A stretch of 64,000 nucleotides of DNA from Pyropia yezoensis (lineage: Eukaryota; Rhodophyta; Bangiophyceae; Bangiales; Bangiaceae). The notes under the pieces were generated by a model that worked only from the letters and a program-made list of their open reading frames with translations, did not search any database and was not told the origin of the DNA. The stretch lies in NCBI GenBank assembly GCA_009829735.1, contig CM020620.1, positions 25,518,020 to 25,582,019 on the forward strand. Reading direction: 5' to 3'. Of the stretch, positions 21,376 to 29,783 are shown piece by piece (the stretch's first letter is position 1; each line of letters begins with the position of its first letter). Position numbers and translations under genes: made by a program.

Positions 21376-22595
21376 ATGAGCTTCCGTGGCGGTGGTCGTG
21401 GCGGTGGCGGTGGCTTTAGCCGTGGCGGCGGTGGTGGCTTCCGTGGCGGCAGCGGCGGCGGCGGCTTTGGCCGTGGCGGCGGAGGCTTTGGCCGCGGCGG
21501 TGGCGGCGGCTTCCGTGGTGGTGGCCGCGGCGGCGGTCGTGGTGGCTATGGCGGCGGCGGCGGTGGTGGTCGGTGGGATGAAGGCCCCCCCGCGTCGGTG
21601 ACGCCCCTGGGCACGTTCCTTCACCCGTGTGAGGGGGAGATGGTGTACCAATCGACGCAGACAATGGTGCCTTACTTCAACGCCCCCGTCTTCCTCGAGA
21701 CCAAATCTATGATTGGCAAGGTGGAGGAGATCCTGGGGCCCATTTCGTCGCTCATGTTTACGGTCAAACCCGTTGATGGGGTCGTGCCCACATCCTTCAA
21801 GGCGGGTGACAAGGTGTTCATCGCGCCAGAGAAGCTGCTCCCACTGAGCCGCTTCCTGCCAAAGCCGGCGGCGCCCAAAGCACCCAAGAAGAGGGGGGCA
21901 GGCGGCGGGCGGGGGGGAGGGGTATCCAAGCCTGGGTATGTTGTCGCGTCCGGGTTTCCTTCTGCTGTCTCTGCTTTTGGCGTTGGCGCGGGTGTTTGCG
22001 TCTCTTGCGTGGTCGTGCAATTTCTCCGTCTTGTCTGTTGTGGTGTTGCGGCACTTGCTCGAGCTGGGGGCAACGAGCCGTGTGGTGGCGGTCGGACGAT
22101 TGGGCGTTTGGGACTCGTTTGGTTTTTTGTGAGCGCACCGCTGGCGATCTGGGTGGTACGCCCGCCCGGGGCGTGTTGGCCCCATCGCCGAGAAGTGCCC
22201 CTTCCGCGACGTGCATTGAGATTACTGGCCGCGGAGGACGGTCGCGCTCCCGCAGTCCCGGTTGGACAGACACTCTGACTCGCGTGTGCGGACCCCCCTC
22301 TATTTCGTTTCTGTTTTTTTCGTGGCTGTCCTTGTTCGCTGTGGCCGCGCGCGCCGGGTCCATCCTCAACAGGTTTGGTGGTGCTCGCGGCGGCGGTGGT
22401 TTCCGTGGCGGCCGTGGCGGCGGCTTTCGTGGGGGTGCCGGCGGCTTCCGCGGGGGTGGTGCCCGCGGTGGCTTTCGTGGGGGCAGCAGGGGCGGCGGGG
22501 GTGGCTTCCGAGGAGGTGCTGGCGGCGGCTTTCGCGGCGGGGCGGGGGGGGGGGGATTCCGTGGCGGCAGGGGGGGCGGCGGCTATGGCCGATAA
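21376..22595 (+). CDS. GAR1: H/ACA snoRNP subunit GAR1
   Basis: Exons 21376-21935 and 22373-22595 are joined in phase 2 across a 437-bp intron (CCTGG|GTATGT, CTCAACAG|GTTTGG), giving 260 aa. The protein has an N-terminal Gly/Arg-rich (RGG) domain to about residue 72. The conserved core follows: GTFLHPCEGEMVYQST, VPYFNAPVFLETKSMIGKVE, and VKPVDGV..TSFKAGDKVFIAPEKLLP, which are textbook GAR1 core segments. A second long RGG domain is encoded by exon 2 and ends in GGGGYGR. GAR1 is a nucleolar member of the H/ACA complex with NOP10, NHP2 and the pseudouridine synthase CBF5, which modifies rRNA and snRNA. The intron splits core from tail exactly at the domain border. The core is an OB-like fold that binds CBF5, and the RGG arms bind RNA. 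The protein is slightly longer than yeast Gar1 (205) because of the RGG arms. Confidence 0.95.
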
Positions 22596-22920
22596 ACAGA
22601 GAATGCGCACACCCGTTTGGGTGACTGGTTTTTGCCTTCTCGGAGTGGGGTCCGTACAGCTCGGCACTGCAGCCAGGTCCACCATCCCACCGCCACGTGC
22701 ATGCCTGCACCTGTACCCGACCGTTCCCTGTCGCATCCCTTGGTGGTCGCGAGCACCAGTAAAGTCAAACGGCAGACCCGGCAGCTTTCCACACTACCAA
22801 CTCTGGATGACCACTGGCACCGTGCTAGCTCTCTGGGATAATGACACTCACCGTAGCCGCCACCCAGTATATGCCGTACGTGACTTTTGAATTATCCGCA
22901 TCGCCGTCCCTGCCTCCCCT
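22596..22920. other. Short intergenic between convergent GAR1 and kinase genes
   Basis: 325 bp hold the 3' ends of both genes. No feature seen. Confidence 0.5.
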
Positions 22921-25599
22921 CTAAAATCCATCTTCCATTGGGGGGCGCGTATTCCGCCGGGTCACGCGGTGCCCCCCCCCATTGCCGCCCCCCGCCCCCT
23001 CAAGCTGAACCGCCCGCAGGCGGCTGTTGACGTCCTCCATCGAACCGCCGCCACTGACTGCCCCGATTGGACCGGCACCGCCGCCTGGGCCCCTGCCTGC
23101 CCCCCACCCCGGCGAGGTCGCGGCGGGCAGCGGCGGCATCCGTGGGTCCGTCCACCCGCGCATGGCCGCGCTAGGCGCGGAGCGCAGCGCCGCGGTAGCG
23201 GCAGGCGAAAGGGCGCCCGACGGCGCACGCGGCGGCGGAGCGGCAGCATAAGCCCCGGCGGCGGCATAAAAGGGAGGCGCTCTCGGGACCGCGAAGACGG
23301 GAAGCGCCGTCGCCACAGCGTTGGCCGGGGGCGCCATCGCGGCGTGATTCGAAGGCGGCGCCACCGGGGCGCCGTGGGGTGGCGGTGGGGTCTCTCGTCC
23401 GTCAGATACCGTTATGGCAAGCGCAGACGGCATGGGTGGACCCAGGGCGGAAAGTTCAGACCCGTCCAACGAGCGCGGGACGGGGGGCAGCGACATGCGG
23501 TCACCGCCGTCAGGTAGCCGCGGGGAGCCATGGGGAGGCGACCCGGCGTTCAAGCCTAGAGCGGGCACCGGCGGCCCGGCATTCAATTCCGGGGCAGGCA
23601 CGGGCGGAGACGGCGAAGGTGGGAGGATGTGGCCGACGCCCGCTGGCGGCGCCGCCGCCGCGCCATGGCCGCCAGGGGGGGGTGGGGCATACATACCAGG
23701 AGGAGGCGTGTGACCGTCAGAGGGCGGTGGCGCGTGGCCGCTAGGGCGGGACGGCTGCGCACCCTGCGGGGGGCGGCCCGGTCCCGGCGGCAAGGGCGGT
23801 CTAGTAGGAAACGCACTGGACGGCGCCGCGTCTGCCCGCCCCCCTCCTCGACCCCGTGCGGCCCGGGCCGCCGACTCAACCGCCGCGTTCGCACGCGCGA
23901 CCGCCAAAACGCGCTTGGACACGCTTGATGCCAAGGCGTTGGCAGGCGCCCCCGCCCCCGAGGGGTCGGTCGCAAGCCCCGCCACCGCTCCCCGCATCCG
24001 CTGGACGGTCAGGGCGGCCATGACGGCGCGCCGGAACTTGCGGCGAACCGAGTGGAGCCCTCGCAGGTCGTTGGTGAGCGGAATTGTGCTCAGCCGCTCG
24101 GGCGCCGCCAGCCACCGGTGCTGCAGCGCCGCCGAGGCGGTGAGCCGCCTGTCCGAGTTCAGCTGCAGTAGTGCCCGCACGAGCGACACGGCGTCCGGGC
24201 TAATACGGCTCCACTCTCGTGGCGGCAGGGAATACGTGCCAGCCGCAATACGCTGCACACACTCAACGTCGGTGCGGCCGTAAAAGGGCATCTTACCGGA
24301 AAGCAGAATGTACAGAACAACGCCAGCAGCCCACATGTCGACGGGCGGGCCATATGGTGAGCGCTTGACGACCTCAGGGGCAACGTATCCGGGCGTGCCG
24401 ATGACTGTGGCCATGGGTCGGATGCCTGACGAGCCTGCGCTATCGCTGCTGCCGCCAGGCGGCTCTGGCGACGGTGGATCCGCGTCATTGATGAAGTTGG
24501 CCAAGCCAAAGTCAGCGAGCTTGACCTCTAGAGGCCACGACTTGGACTTGACCAGAATGTTCTCGGGCTAGAGGTCGAGAATGGATCATGAAACACGCAG
24601 TCGGCACACACGAACAAATAAACGCGCCACCGCACGATGACATGGGCAACACGAGACGCGGTGCGTTAGTGACAAATGCTCAAGCAGCGGAGTGTCCACA
24701 AGAGGAGAACCGACACACAGCTTCGTGCACCACATGACAGGATGAGCGGCAAAGGCGACCGCACGCCTGTACGAGTGCGCATAGCAGCCCAGATCAGGTT
24801 CCCACACCTGCAGGCCTTTGCAGAGCATCCGACTACACTCCCATAGGACCTGACACAGGCGACCGCCCTCTCTCCATGGATCACGCTTGCACCTCACCCT
24901 CAAACGCACCTTGATATCCCGATGGCAAATACCCTCCGAGTGCAGATACTCGAGGCCTCGCACGATGGAGCGCATCACCTGAGATGCCCGCTGCTCGCTC
25001 AAGTGCCCGTGGTCAGCGACAATGTCAAACAGCTCACCGCCCGCGCATAGCTCAATGACCAGGTACAGGTGGGTGGACGTTTCGAATATGTCGTACGTCG
25101 ACACGATGTTGGGGTGATTAAGCGACCGCATGATAGCCACCTCCCGCACCACATACTCAAGCTCCCGGGCGTCGTAGCCGGCCTTGTTGATCACCTTGAC
25201 CGCCACTTCCTCCCCCGTCCCGCGGTCGACCGCACGGTGGACCTGCGCAAAGGAGCCCGCTCCGAGCACCTCGCCCATCACATAGTAATCCTCGACGGCC
25301 CGTGCCGACGCAGTGCGGAGGGCAACCACCCACGCGTCGTAGTCGGCGGTGGTCTCTGCAAAAAAGGAAAGCCGCCGGGTGGGCAAGGCGAGCACCAGTT
25401 CGTGCTCCCTCGGCCCCGACGTGACGGGACAAGAAATCACCGACACCTCCCAGGAAGCGGGGGAGGAGGGAGTGTGGTGGTTGGACAATATGGTGCCTTT
25501 GAGGCGTAGAAACCGGCGGGTGCGAGAGCGGAGAACGCGGCCCTCCTTGAGTAGCCATCCGTCCTTGAGCGTCGGCACATCATGGCGGAGGGTAGCCAT
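22921..25599 (-). CDS. PH-domain CAMK-type Ser/Thr protein kinase
   Basis: Exons 24910-25599 and 22921-24567 are joined in phase 0 across a 342-bp intron (ATCAAG|GTGCGT, CTCTAG|CCCGAG), giving 778 aa. The splice restores HRDIK-PENILV. Residues about 10-97 form a PH domain (GWLLKEG at the start, invariant Trp 90 in DYDAWVVALR), so the kinase probably binds phosphoinositides. The kinase domain covers about 105-375: GAGSFA at 113-118, Lys135 in VAVKVINK, HRD 226-228, DFG 249-251, APE 293-295; all catalytic residues are present. The wording (NHPNIVSTYDIFET, GGELFDIV, SPYGPPVDMWAAGVVLYILL, WSRISPDAVSLV) is that of the CAMK group. The activation segment carries about 20 extra Ser/Pro/Gly residues between DFG and GTPGY. 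The C-terminal half is Pro/Ala-rich and low in complexity, ending with a short helical stretch (MEDVNSRLRAVQL). No EF hands are seen, so it is not a CDPK. The target pathway is unknown. Confidence 0.9.
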
Positions 25600-27790
25600 G
25601 GCGGGCCAGACTCGAAGGGGGGGGGGGGGGGGGAGAGGGGTGAGCAATGTGCAAGAGAGTAGACGGCTCCACACGACGAGGTAAGGGGCGCCCGCACACA
25701 CGGAAAGAAAACCGAGGAACACAGAGCGCGCGCCACTCGCAGGGGAAAGCCCAAGAGGGACGACACCCACTTCACAAGCACTCAGGGGTGCAGGCCACGC
25801 GGGCGGTTGCCCGTCACGGATGAACCTTGTGTCGTGTGGACGCTCCTTCCGCTCCCCGTCCCCCGTCCGTCGATCGCACGCACACGCACACTCGCACGCT
25901 CAAGGGAGCATGAGCGCGCCACCTCTTTCTCACCTCGTGCCGCGCGCGACGGCCGCCTTCCCGCTGCGCGCGCCCGCCAAAGCGCCACCGCAGAGGCGTT
26001 CGGCTGCACCCACAGCACGCGCCAGGCCCGCCGGCGGACACGCTGCACGTGGCCGCAACAGGCCTCAGTCAGCGCGCACTCCCAAATCCGTTTCTGCGCT
26101 GGCTCGAATGGTGAGTGGGCTTTTGGTTCACCAGCGTCCTGGGGGGGGGTGGCCGACCAGCTCCTGTGTGTCACCCCGTATGTATTGCGCTTATGCCGCT
26201 TGTGAGAGGCCCGGCCGGCTCGTTTGGCAATCAGAGCCCTGGGGACCACGACCCACGACCCACGAGCGAGATTGACCGCCCGTTCATCCATCGCCGACCA
26301 ACGGGCCGGCGGCGGGCCCAGGGCCCTGGGGCGAGGCACCAACAACTGGCTGACAGTTCGTGTGTTCTGGACGATCGCCCCACACCAGCAGCTATCCGCC
26401 AATGGCGCGCCCCTGATGTCGGGAGGGAGTATACACCAACCTTCGGCGGTCCACGTCGGCCAGAAAAACCGGCCCAGCTGGAGGAGCCAGCGCTTCAGAG
26501 GTCGCCCGACCTGGATACGCCGCTGTTCATTCAGTGGTGCCACCGCCGATCGTGGGCAAGATTTTCAACTGCCTTCAGGGACGAGCCAACACAGGCCCAG
26601 CCTGTAGATGTCAATAGTCATGACATCCGGTTCAGCTCAGTTCAACACGTCCTGCTCAAGCTTGGCCAATTGGCCGGGGCGCCGGCCTGTAAATACTCTT
26701 GCTCTTCTTCCGACTCTGTCCAACTTAATTCAGGCGAAGTCAAGACTCGGTTCTCACCCCACGGCGGACACACGTTGTGGCACAAGAGCAGCTGCTTCGT
26801 GCAGGACGCACTTGCACAGCTCTGCTCGCACGAAAGCATACATATATATGTAACGCCCTGCGGACACAGGACCTTGCCGGAAAGCGCGTGTATGACGTAT
26901 ACGTACCGGAGGGGAAGACACGCAGGAGACGGGAAGACGTAGAGATCGCGCTCCACGGTGCTCTGAAGGCCGATTCTGATGACAAGGTGTCATGCAACTT
27001 GGGCGCACGAATGTACTAGACATACTGTACACCACCTGGATATATACTGCACGCCCCGCTGCTGCGCCACGAATCCGTGCGGTCGCGACGTAAGCCGGTG
27101 GGCGGGAGGGGAGGAAGGCACGTATTGTGCATATGTATGCATGTACGTACTGTACCTGCATCTGTCGACGTCGCTCGTCCGTATCGGGTGTCATGGCCTG
27201 ATGGATATCGGACGAGTCCCGCCGGGGGGTGGGAAGGGAGGCGTCGCCTCGTCATGACGGCGGCAGCGGCGGCGTATGTGCCCCACCGAGGGCAACATCA
27301 GGTTCCATCATGTCCCATCATGTTCCCCACCGCAGGGTGCGTCACCGCTGCCGCCGTCCTTTCGAGGCGGCGCCTCCCGCCATGATGGCGATCCTCCGAG
27401 GCTGGGGGGGGGGCAGCAGCGCGGCGGCCCCCCCGCCCTCGGGACGCTGGCTGCGGCTCGTGCGGTGGCCTCGCCAGCGCCGTGCGCCCTCCGGTACGAA
27501 AGGCCGCGGCGGCTCCCCGTCACCCCGGCGCTGCACGCGGGAGGGCAGACGGGGGAGGGCATAAGAGGAGGGGGTACCGCGGGCACTGACTCAGACGACC
27601 CGCTCCCAACCCCGCCGCTCCCGTCCCCACGCTCGCACCCGCCCCCTCGCCCTCTCCCTCTTTCATTCTTGGAGCTGCTCCATTCCTTCCGGGGACCCCC
27701 TCGCGCCCAGCCCCATCACACCCCTCTCCCTCCCCAACTCGGCCCAACTCGTCGAGGCACCCCCCTCCTCCCCCCCGCCAAACGTCCATC
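25600..27790. other. Intergenic 2.2 kb with a possible gene start
   Basis: It starts with the kinase leader (a G run at 25617-25633). Besides the candidate exon at 25910-26110, I see no recognised gene. The stretch contains GTACTGTAC at 27147-27155 next to ATGTATGCATGTAC, and C/G runs around 26141 and 27401. The open frame 26115-26942 has no known domain. Confidence 0.45.
25910..26110 (+). CDS. Possible first exon of a plastid-targeted protein
   Basis: An ATG at 25910 opens 67 codons rich in Ala, Pro, Arg and Ser with almost no acidic residues (MSAPPLSHLVPRATAAFPLR at the start), as in transit peptides. The frame reaches a canonical donor ATG|GTGAGT at 26110/26111 in phase 0. It would be divergent to the kinase, with starts 310 bp apart. 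I could not find a convincing second exon: the plus-strand frame 26115-26942 has the right position but no known domain. It may be a real gene of unknown function or a chance frame. Confidence 0.25.
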
Positions 27791-28573
27791 ATGGCTCGCA
27801 TGCCTTGCCGCTTGCTCCTGGCCGCCTCTGTTGCGGCGGTAGCCGCCACCGCCGCCGCCGCCCTTCCCCGCGCGGCTAGCCCCGCCGCGTGCGCGCTGGC
27901 CGACGCGGTGGTGCGCCCGCTGTGGGCGCACTTTCGCTTTGGCGGCCTCGACGCGCCGGTGGCGGCGCTCAAGGCCGTGCCCACGGTGGGGGCCATCCTC
28001 GACGCCCTGGACGGCGCGGCCGCCAAGGGGTTGGCCGACATTGCCGCCGCGCGGCGGGGCGGCGACTTCCGCGCCTGGTGGGCCGCCTTCCAGGCGGGCG
28101 ACTATGACGCGGCCATTGCCAAGGCCAAGGCGTCGCCGTGCGAGGACGCCCTGCCGGCCGCCGCCGTCACCCGTGCGGCACTGTACGGGGCGGCTGCGGG
28201 CGCGCCGCCTGCGGTGCCGTCCCCGTCTGTCGTTGCCGCCGCCGCCGCCGAGGATCCCATCGTAGTGGCAGCAGAGGTGATGAACCTGGCGCTCTGCCGC
28301 TACTTCCAGGCCGGCGCCTTTGACCACACGCTTGTGGTGGCCAAGGCAACGTCGGCGGCGGCGGCGCTGGAGTTTGCTGCCGCCTCTGCCGCCGCCGTTG
28401 CCGAGGGCGTGGCCGACGCGCGCGCCGCCCGCGGCGGCCGGCAGGTGTGGGCGCGCTTCCGGGCGGGCAAGCTGGACGCCCGCATCGAGCGTGCCAAGGC
28501 CGCCCCGGGGCCCGGCCGGTGCCCAGTGACGGGGCCGGCGGCCATCTTCAAGGCCGCCGCGTCGGCAGCTTAG
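27791..28573 (+). CDS. Secreted four-repeat protein, unknown family
   Basis: Single exon, 260 aa. The start MARMPCRLLLAASVAAVAAT is a clear signal peptide, with likely cleavage after the Ala stretch near residue 24-33. The mature part has four copies of a motif I would write W-x2-F-x2-G-x2-D-x2-[VIL]-x2-[LA]-K-A: at residues 45-62 (WAHFRFGGLDAPVAALKA), 97-114 (WAAFQAGDYDAAIAKAKA), about 169-186 (CRYFQAGAFDHTLVVAKA) and 220-237 (WARFRAGKLDARIERAKA). Spacing is about 50, 73 and 50 residues, with Ala-rich helices between, so two pairs of two can be imagined. There are four or five cysteines in the mature part. I do not recognise the family. It would be extracellular, in the cell wall, or in an endomembrane compartment. 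Codon use and composition match the neighbours. Confidence 0.8.
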   Translation: MARMPCRLLLAASVAAVAATAAAALPRAASPAACALADAVVRPLWAHFRFGGLDAPVAALKAVPTVGAILDALDGAAAKGLADIAAARRGGDFRAWWAAFQAGDYDAAIAKAKASPCEDALPAAAVTRAALYGAAAGAPPAVPSPSVVAAAAAEDPIVVAAEVMNLALCRYFQAGAFDHTLVVAKATSAAAALEFAAASAAAVAEGVADARAARGGRQVWARFRAGKLDARIERAKAAPGPGRCPVTGPAAIFKAAASAA

Positions 28574-29033
28574 TTGTTTTGTGCCTCTGTAGTGCGAGAT
28601 TGGAGGGGCGATGTGCGGAGCGTGAGGGGTAGGTGGAGGGGCGTGTGGTTCTGGGGAGGGTGACCATCGCCGCGAATAGTTGCCGCCACCATCCCCCCCT
28701 TGGTACGGGAGGATGAGGGGCCCGCCGGTACGCCGGCACCCGCCATGTCATTGTCTGGCGCGGGTGTGGGTAGACATGTATGTACACGTCTTGTTTGAGA
28801 GTCAAGTCACACAGCCTGCGGCGGCCGCCAAAGTCGCGACCACCCACCCGGCAGCTCGACCAGAATGCCCCAATGTCCCCCCCCGGAAGCCGCCCCGCTG
28901 CCGAGGCTCCTACCGTCCCCCCCCCCCAGCCGCTCGTGTTCCAACGCGGGGCCTACGCGAGGCGAGTCCAGACTCCACCCATCTACTCGGGTGTGCAGTG
29001 TGTCATCCCAAGCCCGCCGCTCACAGATACATG
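28574..29033. other. Intergenic after the repeat-protein gene
   Basis: No gene. It contains ACATGTATGTACACG near 28774-28788, one of several ATGTATGTAC-like motifs in the window. Confidence 0.5.
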
Positions 29034-29035
29034 TA

Positions 29036-29489
29036 TTGCAGTTCCCCGAATTTTGTCTCATGGAGACAAGAGCAACAGCGTGACAACAAGGCCATGAGCC
29101 AACCGCGTGCTGGGAGCTCGCAGCGGACCAATAGCGTGCTGTGGGGCATTCCTTTTGATCAGGCGATGATTGGCTGCAGTCGCGGCAGATCTGGTACCGA
29201 ACGCTGGTTGGCCAGAGAGCTGTTGTTTTCTCTCACGATCTCGGCGGATTGCCCTCCATCTCGGCCCGATCCACTGAAGAGCGCACTGGGAGAGGTCGCA
29301 TCTGGTTCCTGGGATGCCTGTTCCCTCTTCGATGTGGGCAGAAATATCCAGAAAGTCTCAGATCGCACTGTTTCCACACTAACGCGGAGCACTCATTGGC
29401 CAGTGGTGCGCCATCTGAGGCATGCCATTGGCCTGTTGAGGGTCTGTTGTTGTTATTGTCGCCATGAGACAAAATTCGGGGTACTGCAA
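29036..29489. mobile_element. TA-flanked MITE (Tc1/mariner-like), 454 bp
   Basis: Terminal inverted repeats of roughly 35 bp lie at about 29036-29070 and 29455-29489. Both outer ends read TTGCAGT followed by CCCCGAATTTTGTCTCATGG, with two mismatches noticed over the first 35 bp. TA lies directly outside each end (29034-29035, 29490-29491), matching the TA duplication of Tc1/mariner elements. No open frame resembles a transposase, so it is non-autonomous. Weaker complementarity continues inward (CCAATAGC... against CCAATGGC...). Confidence 0.75.
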
Positions 29490-29491
29490 TA

Positions 29492-29783
29492 TGTACTGCG
29501 AGGTCAAGGCAAGGCGTCGTTTGACGCCGCCAAAAAGCAATGACTTGCTGGATAGGTCTTGGCACGACATCCAACGGCACTCAGCAAAGTTTCATACATA
29601 CATCACATGCACTCTAAAATTTAGTAGGGCACCGGTACAGTACACGCAGATAGAGAAAGCAAGACTGCGAGAAAGGATCGCGACAGACGGCGCAAAGAGA
29701 GCCCATAAAAAAGGTGGACGAACCCCCCCCCCCCTACAAGCCAGGGACCGTTTCAGTGCCCCCCGCGAGGAGGGTCTCCCCTC
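29492..29783. other. Downstream region of the lipase gene
   Basis: Holds GTACAGTAC at 29635-29643, the inverted form of the recurrent GTACTGTAC motif. No gene. Confidence 0.5.

Noticed and set aside
21996..22372. Open frame upstream of the second GAR1 RGG region
   Set aside because: It is intron sequence; consensus donor and acceptor in matching phase join the GAR1 exons.
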